Assembly: GCA_028687995.1 (NCBI GenBank)
Contig: JAQTZA010000001.1
Coordinates: forward strand, 1-64,000
Reading direction: 5' to 3'
Length of the DNA stretch: 64,000 nt
From: Bacteroidales bacterium
Lineage (GTDB): Bacteria > Bacteroidota > Bacteroidia > Bacteroidales > UBA7332
Shown here: piece by piece, positions 33,575-43,311 of the stretch
Layout: each line of letters opens with the position of its first letter
Numbering within the stretch: the stretch's first letter is position 1
The notes under the pieces: model-generated
Seen by the model: only the letters and a program-made list of their open reading frames with translations
Databases searched by the model: none
Told to the model about the DNA's origin: nothing
Position numbers and translations under genes: made by a program

Positions 33575-33975
33575 TGTGAGAATATTTGGCTAAAGCCAAA
33601 TTTCTTTTTCTTTTCTTATTCCGTCCCATAAATGGGACGGCAATGATAAATGGGATGGCAATGAAAATGTGACAGCAATGATGAATGGGATGGCAATGAT
33701 ATTGGGATGCAATAAAACTGGGACAGTAATGAAACATGAGCAACAATGAAAATAAGACGACAATAATGGGCAGCAGATAAAATGAACAAACTCATTCGCA
33801 AGAGAAAATATTGATAGCAGCTGATTCATTGCCGTTCGCCTTTAGGCAACGGAAAGAAAAGGAAAAGGAAGAGAGAGAAGAGAGAGAAGATTTTGGCTAA
33901 AGCCTAGGGCTGTTATTCTCAATTCAAATTCCGTCCCATAAATGGGACGGAAAGGATGAATGGGACGGCAATGAA
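33575..33975. repeat. REP-like palindrome mosaic 2
   Basis: Type C ggctaaagcc (near 33587 and 33894), type A palindromes CCGTCCCATAAATGGGACGG (33621-33640, 33931-33950), type B (33832-33852), and a run of degenerate ~17-bp half-units resembling gggatggcaatgatgaa between 33640 and 33770. No gene is seen in 33558-34180. Confidence 0.75.
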
Positions 33976-34180
33976 TAATCGAAAAGTGGTTAAGGAACTA
34001 AGTAGAAAAATGAGATCAATTTATCTGTTAAATAGTTTAAGCCGAGAATATGTTTTTGAAGAGATTTTTCTGTGGCGACAAACATTAGACTTTAGATGAC
34101 TTCTCAACAACATACAATTTTTCACATATCATAAAAATGTATAACACGATTCAAATTAAAAACAAATAAAAAAAACTTTC

Positions 34181-36019
34181 ATGAACCATATCAAACTAGG
34201 TTTAACGATAGAGAAAACTTTTTTCATACTTGTATTGATATTTCTTTCTTCTTGCATATATGAACCTTTCGGAATATATGAAAACCCTATCAATAGCAAC
34301 TCTACTACAGCTGAAATAACCAATCTCGAATTAAGTGTCAATGCTGACACTTTATGGGTGTATGGAGATCAGACCCTGAAATATCATTTTAAAAGTTCTA
34401 ATGAAAAGCAAAACACTCTTGGCTTAAAAATATATATTGATGGCGTAATTCGTGACTCTATCTCGTCTAGCAATGGTGAATTTCATTTTCAACAATCAGC
34501 CTTTAGTGAAGGTAAACATTTAATGAAAATATTGTTGTATGTAAAATCAGCAACTGGAAGTGTTGCTGACCGTTTAAATGCTGAAGCAATACTATTAACT
34601 AAAGAATGGGTGGTGATGGCAGATTATTCTAAGAGAAATATAACATACTCTATTGAAAATGGATATCTGAAATTACATTGGGACATATATAAAAACCTCG
34701 ATTTGAAATTCTACAGAGTTCAATATTCAGGCACAACTCAAAATAATTACTATGTCGATTCTTTATACTATGGAGCACAAAGAACATTTACTATAACCGT
34801 TGAAAAAACAAATGGCGACATTATCACATGGGGTACTTTGAATATGGCGCAAAATATTGCGCAACCTGAATTAAAAATAACCAACGACAATAGGTATTAC
34901 ATCTCTTGGCATAAAAGTCCATACTATAGTACTATAAAATATAGATATGAATTTCATAATAGTGATGATAACAGCCCATCTTATGGAGATTATGGATTTA
35001 AAAACGCTAATGATACAGTATATATCAGCAACTTACATTTTAGTGACTATTTTAATTTTTCTCTTTACACTGTACCTAAAAAGACGAATGAAATCACGAA
35101 TGATTATATGATATATCCTAGTGGCTATATGTTAAAATATGCAGGTCAGTCAGTTGATATAAAAAGCAATACCTCATATACTTCGGCAGATACCCTTACT
35201 TCGTTTGATGCGAAAAATGTATATAAATATCTTTTAAGTGGAGAAACCGTGTATAGCGAGTCTATTCTACCTGTAAGTTCATCTGAATTTAATGCTTTGC
35301 AACTTTCTCCGCGAGGCAAGTTTCTACTTGGGGTATCTTATGCCTCAAATAGCACTGGGATGAGGTACTTTGCTAAAGATTTATCTACTAATCGGGTCTA
35401 TTATATGGATTATATCGAACCTGGAGCCTACGAACTTAATTACAATTTAAGTATGCATATATCTGACAATGGTATTGGAATTTTCGAATCAGCAACTCAA
35501 GAATTCCTTTTTGACTTCAAGAATAATACAAAAATAGCATCCCGCACACTTTCTTCACCTCAGTCGGATTTATTTCTTTTTAAAATTTCTCCAGATGGAA
35601 AACATGTTATATCGTCGGTTTATTCTGAAAACGTAGTAGCTGATGTCTTTAAAATTAATGGATCAAATCTGGAAAAATTGTATAATATTGAAAGTACGTA
35701 TACAAAATGGCAATTCAACCCTACAGATCCTAATATGATAATTTCAGTAAAAAATACAACATTGTCTGTAATTCAATGTGACCCTTATGTTTTACTCAGA
35801 AGTTTTGAATTTGCTAGCGATGAAGCATTTATGAACATTGACTATTTTAACAATGAAATACTTACAATAAATGCCAATGAATTTATAATTAGAAGTCTAA
35901 ATACAGGCAATGTGATAAAAAGAATTGCAAAGCGAACAGAGCAATATTATCTGTATGATGATTTTATACTTCACAATCACCACATCATAAAAAATAATGT
36001 GATGCTTAAAACCCAATGA
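34181..36019 (+). CDS. Large lipoprotein, unknown family
   Basis: 612 residues. A lipoprotein signal ends at the Cys in FLSSC (about residue 25). Residues about 45-130 look like an Ig-like or cadherin-like beta domain (TTAEITNLELSVNADTLWVY). Residues about 340-600 contain repeated propeller-like strands (LQLSPRGKFLLGVSYASN, FKISPDGKHVISSVYS, WQFNPTDPNMIISV), consistent with a beta-propeller. It is followed after 3 bp by a beta-barrel protein gene, so the pair probably forms one surface complex. I do not know its function. The gene lies in an A/T-rich region between REP mosaics. Confidence 0.75.
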   Translation: MNHIKLGLTIEKTFFILVLIFLSSCIYEPFGIYENPINSNSTTAEITNLELSVNADTLWVYGDQTLKYHFKSSNEKQNTLGLKIYIDGVIRDSISSSNGEFHFQQSAFSEGKHLMKILLYVKSATGSVADRLNAEAILLTKEWVVMADYSKRNITYSIENGYLKLHWDIYKNLDLKFYRVQYSGTTQNNYYVDSLYYGAQRTFTITVEKTNGDIITWGTLNMAQNIAQPELKITNDNRYYISWHKSPYYSTIKYRYEFHNSDDNSPSYGDYGFKNANDTVYISNLHFSDYFNFSLYTVPKKTNEITNDYMIYPSGYMLKYAGQSVDIKSNTSYTSADTLTSFDAKNVYKYLLSGETVYSESILPVSSSEFNALQLSPRGKFLLGVSYASNSTGMRYFAKDLSTNRVYYMDYIEPGAYELNYNLSMHISDNGIGIFESATQEFLFDFKNNTKIASRTLSSPQSDLFLFKISPDGKHVISSVYSENVVADVFKINGSNLEKLYNIESTYTKWQFNPTDPNMIISVKNTTLSVIQCDPYVLLRSFEFASDEAFMNIDYFNNEILTINANEFIIRSLNTGNVIKRIAKRTEQYYLYDDFILHNHHIIKNNVMLKTQ

Positions 36020-36022
36020 TAT

Positions 36023-36715
36023 ATGAATCGTAAATATTTAATTTTATTTTTTTCGATAATAGTACTACTGAATAATATCACTGCTCAGAAAACATATTTT
36101 GGGTTCGAAACAGGTTATGGAACTTATAGTATGACTCAAATCAAACAGATTCTTGAAAATTCAATGAATACAAATGAAATACAACCTCATCGTGTCAGTA
36201 ATTTTCCCGGATATTTGTTATTTAGACCTTATTTAGAAATTGAATATCAATATTTTAATCTAGGAGTTGCCTATACACTTTTGTCTACGGGTTCAAGGTA
36301 CTCGATTCATGATTATAGTGGTGAATATAAGCTTAACGCACAAATTGTAGGGAATGCAGTAGGAATGTTTGCAGAAATACCAATATCTTCCTTTAAAAAT
36401 TTCAAATTTCTAATTTCGGCAGAAGGGGGTATAATTTTCAATAAAATTAAATTAAATGAAAATATTCAATTAACAGATATATATCATCAACAAGATGGTT
36501 ACAATCTTACATCAATTAATATTTTTGTAAAACCATATTTGAAGTTAGAATATCAAATTTGGAAAAATATAAGCACAAATATTGTAATTGGTTATCACAA
36601 AGATGTGATTGCAAAAAAAATGCATTTAGAAGATGATAATTCGAGAGAATCTGATTTTAATGCTAATTGGGATGGTCTTCGAACAAGCATAGGGGTATCT
36701 TATCTATTTGAATGA
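36023..36715 (+). CDS. Outer-membrane beta-barrel protein, unknown
   Basis: 230 residues. Signal peptide 1-21 (ending ITAQ), then alternating strands with many aromatics (YFGFETGYGTYS, LLFRPYLEIEYQYFNLGVAY, FVKPYLKLEYQIW) and a C-terminal GVSYLFE, typical of small outer-membrane barrels. It starts 3 bp after the lipoprotein gene. The pair may form an outer-membrane and lipoprotein module; no transport substrate is suggested by neighbours. Confidence 0.75.
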   Translation: MNRKYLILFFSIIVLLNNITAQKTYFGFETGYGTYSMTQIKQILENSMNTNEIQPHRVSNFPGYLLFRPYLEIEYQYFNLGVAYTLLSTGSRYSIHDYSGEYKLNAQIVGNAVGMFAEIPISSFKNFKFLISAEGGIIFNKIKLNENIQLTDIYHQQDGYNLTSINIFVKPYLKLEYQIWKNISTNIVIGYHKDVIAKKMHLEDDNSRESDFNANWDGLRTSIGVSYLFE

Positions 36716-36904
36716 ACTACTTCGCAATAAGCTGACGAAGTATTAAAAAGTTATATTATTTTCCTAAAGAAGAAAAGTATCGGGGAATCAAACCAATGGA
36801 GATTAAATATCTGACAATAAACATGTAATAAATTCTCTCCTTCGATCGTAGCGTGCGATAATCTTTGGTGTCGCTTTGCAGTGGTCTTGCCCTCAGTAAT
36901 AGGA

Positions 36905-37122
36905 GAGTTATTGTTTTTAGCCTTTCATTGCCGTTCGCCTTTAGGCAACGGATTAGAATTAAGCAAATGAGGTCTTTAGCCAAACAATTAGGAAAATATT
37001 TGGCTAAAGCTCAAATTGAAATATACAATTCCTATTCCTATTCCGTCCCATGAATGGGACGGCAATAAATAATCGAAAAGAATTGTTTTGATTGTTCATT
37101 GCCGTTCGCCTTTAGGCAACGG
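36905..37122. repeat. REP-like palindrome mosaic 3, upstream of the Y1 transposase
   Basis: Type B (36931-36951, 37102-37122), type C (near 36974 and 37000) and type A with one changed base (37043-37062). The last type-B palindrome ends 36 bp before the transposase start. The rest of 36716-36905 shows no gene. Confidence 0.75.
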
Positions 37123-37158
37123 AAAAAGAGATTTTAAAATATAAAAAGTAAATCAATT

Positions 37159-37593
37159 ATGTCTTATGTAAAAATTTGGGTTCATTTGGTTTTTTCAACA
37201 AAAAACAGAGAACCGCTTCTCAATAAGGAGATTAGACCTAAAGTTTACAAACACATCATCGAAAACTGTAAACAGAAAAAAATATTTCTTCAGGCAATAA
37301 ATGGGTATTCAGAACACTTGCATTGTCTTATTTCATTAGGAAAAGACCAAACCATTGCGCAAGTGGCGCAACTGATAAAAGGAGAATCTTCTTATTGGAT
37401 TAATAATAATGATCTAACAGAGAATAAATTTGCTTGGCAAGATGACTATTTTGCTGTTTCGGTGAGTGAATCTAAAGTAGATGTTGTTGTAAATTACATC
37501 AAGAATCAAGAAAATCATCACTCTCAAAAAACATTCAATGATGAGGTTGATGAGTTTGTAACAAAATATGGATTCAGTGTTGTGAAGGATTAA
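37159..37593 (+). CDS. REP-associated Y1 (IS200-like) transposase, copy 1
   Basis: 144 residues, a single Y1/HUH transposase domain. The HUH pair is His53/His55 in EHLHCLISL and the nucleophile is probably Tyr113 in VVNYIKNQENHH; WVHLVFSTKNREPLL is the usual start. Such TnpA-REP (RAYT) proteins nick and join single-stranded REP palindromes. The gene is bracketed by type-B (37102-37122) and type-A (37606-37625) palindromes, the arrangement expected of a RAYT with its cognate REPs, and the same palindromes are spread over 29.9-37.8 kb. The frame is intact. Confidence 0.92.
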   Translation: MSYVKIWVHLVFSTKNREPLLNKEIRPKVYKHIIENCKQKKIFLQAINGYSEHLHCLISLGKDQTIAQVAQLIKGESSYWINNNDLTENKFAWQDDYFAVSVSESKVDVVVNYIKNQENHHSQKTFNDEVDEFVTKYGFSVVKD

Positions 37594-37605
37594 AAAACTT
37601 TTATT

Positions 37606-37810
37606 CCGTCCCATAAATGGGACGGCAATGAATAGTCGGTATAACATTGTTTATATACCCATAAATGGGACGGCAATGAATAGTCGGTATGACATTGTTT
37701 ATATACTCATAAATGGGACGGCAATGAATAGTCGGTATGACATTGTTTATATACCCATAAATGGGACGGCAATGATAAATAGGACGGCAATGAATAATGG
37801 GGCACGTAAT
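37606..37810. repeat. REP palindrome followed by 48-bp tandem repeats
   Basis: One complete type-A palindrome (37606-37625), then three to four 48-bp units, each containing ataaatgggacggcaatga and a spacer with agtcggtat and cattgtttatata. Only the right half of the palindrome is kept in each unit. Conserved spacer length argues for recent slippage or transposase-driven amplification, not for CRISPR. Confidence 0.75.
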
Positions 37811-37842
37811 GAATAGTCGAAGAGAATTGTTTTGATTTTTCA

Positions 37843-38670
37843 TTATTGATGATTCTTGCATTTCCTAAAACACTGATCCATAAAGAGCATTTGATAAAGA
37901 ACTGAGTTACGCCAATAATTCCAGTTGTGAGCTCCGGGGCGCTCCACATAATCGTGATCAATTTTCATATTCAGCAGTTTATCGTGCAAATCACGGTTAA
38001 TTTGATGGAAGTTGTCTGACACTCCACAATCTATCATGATATCAAACTCACCATTTTTAAGAGAATCTACCAAAAACACGGCAGAGCGATTGTTCCACTC
38101 CTCGGGATGTTCCTCTCTCGATCCAATTCGTTTTGTTAAAGCCGGCTTTTGACCAGATCCATTCAAATTGACCACACCGCTCATGCTCCCGATGTGACCA
38201 AACAGATTTTTGTGTCTGAGAGCCAAGTAAAAAGCGCCATGACCGCCCATGCTCAAGCCAAGTATGGCTCTCGATTCGCGTTTGGTTATGGTTGAAAAGC
38301 GACCGTCAATATATGGAACTAAATCATTGATAATGTACGATTCGTATCGAAAGGTAGAATCTACCGGACTATCGAGATAAAAGCTGCTATAGCCTCCATC
38401 GGGACAAACCAATACCATTTGATAATTGGTTGCAAGCTCTTTCAGTATGGGAAAATCTTTGATATAACTGGCATAATTTCCGCTGTAACCATGCAACAAA
38501 TACACCACCGGATAATGTTTCTTTTTGGAATAATTTTTCGGTACGATGACTACATTTTTCACCTCTTTGTTCATCTTTACTGAATGAACAGAAATGGTAT
38601 CCACTTGATTGACAGAATAAGAGAGTTGAAAAGAAAAACAGAGGATAAGAATAAATGTCAGGCGTCTCAT
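37843..38670 (-). CDS. Secreted alpha/beta-hydrolase esterase (esterase D / feruloyl esterase type)
   Basis: 275 residues. Signal peptide 1-19 (ending SYS). The PF00756-type fold shows YPVVYLLHGYSGN (oxyanion region), nucleophile Ser in GLSMGGHGA near 136, Asp in DCGVSDN and His in PGAHNWNYW. Family members hydrolyse acyl esters such as acetyl or feruloyl groups on polysaccharides, or small esters. Export suggests action in the periplasm or outside. It is transcribed alone from a promoter element at 38702-38709. Confidence 0.92.
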   Translation of the reverse strand: MRRLTFILILCFSFQLSYSVNQVDTISVHSVKMNKEVKNVVIVPKNYSKKKHYPVVYLLHGYSGNYASYIKDFPILKELATNYQMVLVCPDGGYSSFYLDSPVDSTFRYESYIINDLVPYIDGRFSTITKRESRAILGLSMGGHGAFYLALRHKNLFGHIGSMSGVVNLNGSGQKPALTKRIGSREEHPEEWNNRSAVFLVDSLKNGEFDIMIDCGVSDNFHQINRDLHDKLLNMKIDHDYVERPGAHNWNYWRNSVLYQMLFMDQCFRKCKNHQ

Positions 38671-38701
38671 ATTGCAATTAATTTATAAATAGTAGAGTGA
38701 A

Positions 38702-38709
38702 CAAAGATA
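38702..38709 (-). promoter_or_regulatory. Promoter -7 element for the esterase gene
   Basis: caaagata reads TATCTTTG on the minus strand, 32 bp before the start. Confidence 0.5.
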
Positions 38710-38736
38710 GCTATTCTCTTTAAATCGCTGTTTGTC

Positions 38737-41700
38737 TTACAATCCAATAGAGTCAATTAAATTCTTATATATTTGATTTTTATTCAGTATTTCTGGATTC
38801 CCGAGAATGAAAAGTTGCTTTTTGGCGCGAGTAAGAGCGACATTGAGCTTACGATCTATTTCGATGCCGTCTTCTAGGGTGATGTTTGGCAAAGAATCGA
38901 GTTGGTGCAAGCGATTGACGCAAAACGAATAGACAATCACATCGCGCTGCCCACCTTGAAACCGCTCTACAGTATCGACCAAAAGGGTTTGTAGCTCGGG
39001 AATACCAGTCTTCAACAATTCACGCTTGATGGCAGAAATCTGACTGCGGTAAGGTGTTATAACTCCTATCGATTCGTTTGCCAAAAACGGAAGTTCATTT
39101 AACTTGTGTAGTTCGAAAATCGATTGGCAAATTTTGGCTGTAAGCTCCGCCTCCATCGTGTTAACTTTGAACGATTTATCGCCAGCGACCGAATGAGTCG
39201 AGAAGAAATGAATCCGTTTTTCTGCTAAAAATTTAGTAAAATCGTATTCGCCTTTATTTATGTAGGGTAACTCTTCGCTCTGATGTGCCGTGGGAACAGT
39301 CTCCAAGAGGTTTTGGTAAAAAGCACGGTTTGCAAAATCCGCCACATCGGCGTGCATTCGCCCTTGACGCGACAACATATCGTAGCAATTTGTCTGCCCA
39401 CTCTCTTTTGCCTGTCGGAAAAGCCTTTCGAACAATGCTTCACGGAGATTCGTCAGACCGATGTTTCGCAACGATTCTTCGTGTACTTCCGATTCTGCAG
39501 GCGACTGAACGACAACTGCAGGGAGCTGTTTGTGATCGCCAATTAATATGAATTTTCCCAACGCATTATCTCCGTTTCTGTCCTTGGCGCAAAGCAGCCA
39601 CAGCAGTTGCGGTTCGATAATTTGGCTCGCTTCATCGACGATGGCAACATCGAATTTCTTCAAGCGGAATAATCCGGTTTTGCTGCCCATCATGGTCGTG
39701 GTGGAGACATACACCCGACAGCGTTGCAAATGCGCACGCACCTCGGTGCGGTTGTTGCAAGCGGTCAGTTGGTTTTCCATCAATCGTTTTTGGAAATCCT
39801 CTTCGCACGACCATTTATTCCCCAAACGGATGTAGTCAATCTCGGGAGAAATGGATTCCAACGCACGGCAAATCTCGTCAACCGCTTTGTTGGTGTATGC
39901 TAAAAGTAGAATATTCGTTGTTGGTTCTGCATAAAATTGCTCCACCATCATGCGAAGAGCCTGAGAGGTTTTTCCTGTTCCTGGAGGTCCCAGCAGCAAG
40001 AAATAGTCTTTCGCAGCTTTGGCTTTTTCTACAACCCGCTCGAAATCATCTTCATCGCCTTTGAGCGTTTGCAAATGTGATTCGTCGAACTCAGGCGGAC
40101 GTTGGTTTAGCAACAAATCACGACGCTCGAGATTCGCTTGCATAAACGCCGCCAAACTCTTGTACATGGCCGTAAAGCCAATATCCATATAGTCGTGCTC
40201 GATGGCGAAACGGCTTTTTTCGGGCAAAACAGAAGCGTTGCGTTGCGGACAACGGAGCTGTAGACCAACTTCATCAGCAGTTATAGAAATGATGGAAGCC
40301 TTGATTACTTGGCGATTAGTTACATTATCCTGCGAACCGTTTCGCTCATAAAGCAACACGATATCGCCCATTCGGAAATTGGACAGAAAATCTATTTCGT
40401 ATTGAGGAATTGAAAGGGTCAAACGATGTCCGTCATTATCAATAATAGAAGAGGTCAGCGACAGATTATAGAGAATTTCGCCAGCTTCCATTTTCTCCTG
40501 CAACGAGGCGTTCCAAAGGGTGAAGATGCCACGTTGAGAATCATAATCGCTGCCACTACCCGTTTTCGAAACGAACTGTTCTTTGGTGATAAAGTTGTAA
40601 AGTCGTGCAAAATACTCCTTTTCGAGCGAAGAAAGTCCATTCATCCGCTTGCCAAACAGATCAATCGACGGACGAAGGTAGGTTTCCCAAAACATCCCCG
40701 ACAGCTTGTTTTCGTTCAGTACCGTAGCATTTATATTTTGCAAAAATGAAAGGGTGTGCTCGGTACTGTTTTGCCGTTGCACTTCGTAGTCGTTCCACAC
40801 AATGCGGTTGCGCAGCTCTATCGAGGCTTTCACCAAACCCCAATAGGGTCGCTCGGGATAGAGCATCGGATATTTCGAATACATCAGATAGGCCTGCGAG
40901 CGGTGCACATCGATGCCCATATTGTAGTGCAGCACAGCAAAATAGAGCATCATCTGCACGTAGTGATTCTCTTTGTGGGTCGTAGGTGGCGGAAACTCTT
41001 TTGCCTTTCCAGATTTTAGTTCCACAAAACGCGAATAATCTTGCACCATCAAATCCAAACGCCCTTGCAGACCGAGTGTTTCGCATAGGAAACCGGGCTC
41101 AAGCACGACTTTATCGGTATCGATTCCATAGACCTCTTTCGGGAAATACTCCTTCACCAACGTGCGAATATTCTCGAATTGCAATTTGCAATCGGCAAAG
41201 AATTTGGCTTCGCTCTCAGCATCTTCCAGGTCGGGACAAGTGGCAATGTCGTATGGATTTTGATTGAAAAGCTGCTTCATCAACACACCGTATTGAACCT
41301 CTTCGTCGGGCAATTCGTTGACAAAGGCATCGAGAAAACCGTTAGCTAGATTCCCCAGCACGAGGTATTTGTTGTTCATCGGCGATTCGAGACGCGAGAG
41401 CAGATAGTTGAGCGGATGCTTGCCATAGTCGCGAAAACACTCCGAAACAGCACTGATATCAATCAGGAAATCGGGTTCGAATACCACGATCTCTGGTAAA
41501 TAAGCCGATGCCTCTTCGTCGAACGCCACATCAACGAGATTGAGCGTAACGCCTTTGTGTAATTTTGGCAGAAAACCGGCGAAATAAAGCGTTTCATCGT
41601 AATCAGGAGTCAGCTTCACTTTTACTGGTTCATCGGGGTCTTCGTCTGTCCAGACGTAAAACGAATCTGCACTCGTTTGATGTGAAAAGTGGCAACGTAT

Positions 41701-42123
41701 TTTGGGAATTCGCTCGCCTTTGAAGCGACTTTTGGTGGCAAATCGAATCTTTCCCGATGGAAAAATATCGAACAATGCTTGCGGTGTTGGCTCTTGAGAA
41801 ACTTCATACACCAAATCAGCTAGTAGTTTTACACCCCACTCCACTTCGCTGCCCTTCACTTTCTGATCTCGATGCGCAGGATTGGTACGAATGCGCAGGG
41901 CATTCAGTCCTTGATTCAAAGCAGAAGTCAAGCTGTATTGCTTACTCACAAAATCGAGTCTAGAGAAAAAATTGGGGAAAGTCAGATTCTCCTCTTTGGT
42001 CAATTGGCGACAAAACCGCTCCAACAACTGCCGCAAACGAAGTAATTTTTCTTCGGACTTCGACTTAGAAGCATGTAGTTCGAGTAATTCGGTGTAGTAT
42101 TCGGAGGGAGAGAAATTCGCCAT
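38737..42123 (-). CDS. Dna2-like PD-(D/E)XK nuclease / superfamily 1 helicase fusion
   Basis: 1128 residues. An N-terminal ~340 residues of unclear fold precede a RecB/Dna2-type nuclease motif near 350-405 (LGLQGRLDLMV, FVELKSGKA, then YVQMMLYF). An SF1 helicase core follows: Walker A LLGPPGTGKTSQALR near 712, DEASQI near 829, QLPAVVV, a regulatory domain, VERFQGGQRDVIVYSF and ALTRAKKQLFILG near 1095. The order nuclease then helicase is that of eukaryotic Dna2 and of bacterial AAA_11/AAA_12 proteins. It likely processes DNA ends or replication intermediates in the cytoplasm, or serves defence. A promoter element lies 25 bp upstream. It is not in an obvious operon. Confidence 0.88.
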   Translation of the reverse strand: MANFSPSEYYTELLELHASKSKSEEKLLRLRQLLERFCRQLTKEENLTFPNFFSRLDFVSKQYSLTSALNQGLNALRIRTNPAHRDQKVKGSEVEWGVKLLADLVYEVSQEPTPQALFDIFPSGKIRFATKSRFKGERIPKIRCHFSHQTSADSFYVWTDEDPDEPVKVKLTPDYDETLYFAGFLPKLHKGVTLNLVDVAFDEEASAYLPEIVVFEPDFLIDISAVSECFRDYGKHPLNYLLSRLESPMNNKYLVLGNLANGFLDAFVNELPDEEVQYGVLMKQLFNQNPYDIATCPDLEDAESEAKFFADCKLQFENIRTLVKEYFPKEVYGIDTDKVVLEPGFLCETLGLQGRLDLMVQDYSRFVELKSGKAKEFPPPTTHKENHYVQMMLYFAVLHYNMGIDVHRSQAYLMYSKYPMLYPERPYWGLVKASIELRNRIVWNDYEVQRQNSTEHTLSFLQNINATVLNENKLSGMFWETYLRPSIDLFGKRMNGLSSLEKEYFARLYNFITKEQFVSKTGSGSDYDSQRGIFTLWNASLQEKMEAGEILYNLSLTSSIIDNDGHRLTLSIPQYEIDFLSNFRMGDIVLLYERNGSQDNVTNRQVIKASIISITADEVGLQLRCPQRNASVLPEKSRFAIEHDYMDIGFTAMYKSLAAFMQANLERRDLLLNQRPPEFDESHLQTLKGDEDDFERVVEKAKAAKDYFLLLGPPGTGKTSQALRMMVEQFYAEPTTNILLLAYTNKAVDEICRALESISPEIDYIRLGNKWSCEEDFQKRLMENQLTACNNRTEVRAHLQRCRVYVSTTTMMGSKTGLFRLKKFDVAIVDEASQIIEPQLLWLLCAKDRNGDNALGKFILIGDHKQLPAVVVQSPAESEVHEESLRNIGLTNLREALFERLFRQAKESGQTNCYDMLSRQGRMHADVADFANRAFYQNLLETVPTAHQSEELPYINKGEYDFTKFLAEKRIHFFSTHSVAGDKSFKVNTMEAELTAKICQSIFELHKLNELPFLANESIGVITPYRSQISAIKRELLKTGIPELQTLLVDTVERFQGGQRDVIVYSFCVNRLHQLDSLPNITLEDGIEIDRKLNVALTRAKKQLFILGNPEILNKNQIYKNLIDSIGL

Positions 42124-42147
42124 GTGATGTAAAGAGATTATGTTTTA

Positions 42148-42155
42148 CAAAAATA
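42148..42155 (-). promoter_or_regulatory. Promoter -7 element for the Dna2-like gene
   Basis: caaaaata reads TATTTTTG on the minus strand, with a weak taaa -33-like element at 42171-42174. Confidence 0.5.
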
Positions 42156-42287
42156 GATAAAAGTTTGGTGTAAAGAATATATTATTGATTTCACTTTTAC
42201 AATTTATATGAAATTAATTAGTACTTATCAGATTGAAAGTTTATTTTTGCATGAGAATAAAATCAAACTAAATCAATATTTTTGCAA

Positions 42288-43241
42288 ATGAAAAAGACAT
42301 TTATCATTATCCTTTTTATCGCATCTATTCAAAATTCAAAAAGCCAGAATAACAATAGTGATCATCAGTTATTAAAGGAATTATCAGAAAATGGCTGTAA
42401 ATGTATTGACACAATCGTCACGGCGAACAAAACCCAAAAAGAATTAGCAATAGAGGCTAATAAATGCATTGGCCAACAGGCAGGCGCTTATCAAATGGGT
42501 TGTAAATTGATGGGAATTGATTTGTCGAACGATAAAAAAAACAAAAAGAAGAAGATTGATCTTGTCATCAATACGAATGTAAATTCTGACGAATACAAAA
42601 AATATTTCAATAAGATAGAGCGCTATATGTTGGATAGTTGTAAATCAATGAGGCGAATAATGAGTGCTTCTGACTTTGTTCGAGAGAAGTCTGCGTCAAG
42701 CAATTTGACGGCACTTCAATATTACAACCTAGGACTTGATGAATTACAAAAAAATAAATATAGTAATGCCAGAACCTATTTCGAAATGTCACTCAGGATA
42801 GATTCGGTGTTTGCATTCGCATGGGATAATCTCGGTATCAGTTGTCGAAAACTGAATGATTACGATGGAGCCATTTATGCCTACAAAAGATCGTTAGAAC
42901 TCGACCCTTTGGGTATCATGCCACTTCAAAATATTGCAGTTGCTTATAGCTTTAAAAAGGAATATGATAATGCTATCAATGCTTATCAGAAGCTAGCAGA
43001 ACTTGATAAAAACAATCCTGAAGTCTTCTATGGCATGGGAGAAAACTATGTTTATAAAGATGATCTCGAGAAAGGGCTGGATAATATGTGTAAAGCTTAT
43101 AATCTTTATATCGAGAATAAATCTCCTTACAGAAGTGATGCTGAAAAAATAATCAGCAATATATACGCCAAAATGAAAGAGCAAGGCAAAGAGCAACGAT
43201 TTATCGAAATACTCAAAGAGAATAACATATCAATGAAGTAA
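42288..43241 (+). CDS. Secreted TPR-repeat protein
   Basis: 317 residues from the ATG at 42288 (a TTG at 42282 adds two). Signal peptide 1-20 (ending NSKSQ). Residues about 20-75 have three Cys (NGCKCIDT, NKCIGQ, YQMGCKL). Residues about 145-290 hold at least four TPR units (ALQYYNLGLDELQKNKYSNA, AFAWDNLGISCRKLNDYDGA, IAVAYSFKKEYDNAINAY, PEVFYGMGENYVYKDDLEKG). TPRs mediate protein contacts; the partner is unknown. The start lies only about 38 bp after a TATTTTTG (42242-42249). A terminator shared with the convergent DUF5723 gene follows. Confidence 0.82.
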   Translation: MKKTFIIILFIASIQNSKSQNNNSDHQLLKELSENGCKCIDTIVTANKTQKELAIEANKCIGQQAGAYQMGCKLMGIDLSNDKKNKKKKIDLVINTNVNSDEYKKYFNKIERYMLDSCKSMRRIMSASDFVREKSASSNLTALQYYNLGLDELQKNKYSNARTYFEMSLRIDSVFAFAWDNLGISCRKLNDYDGAIYAYKRSLELDPLGIMPLQNIAVAYSFKKEYDNAINAYQKLAELDKNNPEVFYGMGENYVYKDDLEKGLDNMCKAYNLYIENKSPYRSDAEKIISNIYAKMKEQGKEQRFIEILKENNISMK

Positions 43242-43256
43242 AATCCTCCCAATACA

Positions 43257-43294
43257 AAAAACTCCCGATTTCGCTCTTGAAATCGGGAGTTTTT
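43257..43294. terminator. Bidirectional intrinsic terminator
   Basis: aaaactcccgatttc pairs with gaaatcgggagtttt, followed by T on one strand and A on the other; lies between convergent genes. Confidence 0.88.
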
Positions 43295-43311
43295 ATGTAT
43301 CCACAAATCAT

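Noticed and set aside
37606..37810. Possible CRISPR array
   Set aside because: Spacers between the repeated parts are identical, the repeats derive from a REP palindrome, and no cas gene is in the window.
40661..41086. Several frames of 60-140 codons on both strands within the helicase gene
   Set aside because: They are shadows of the 1128-residue frame, which has all helicase motifs.
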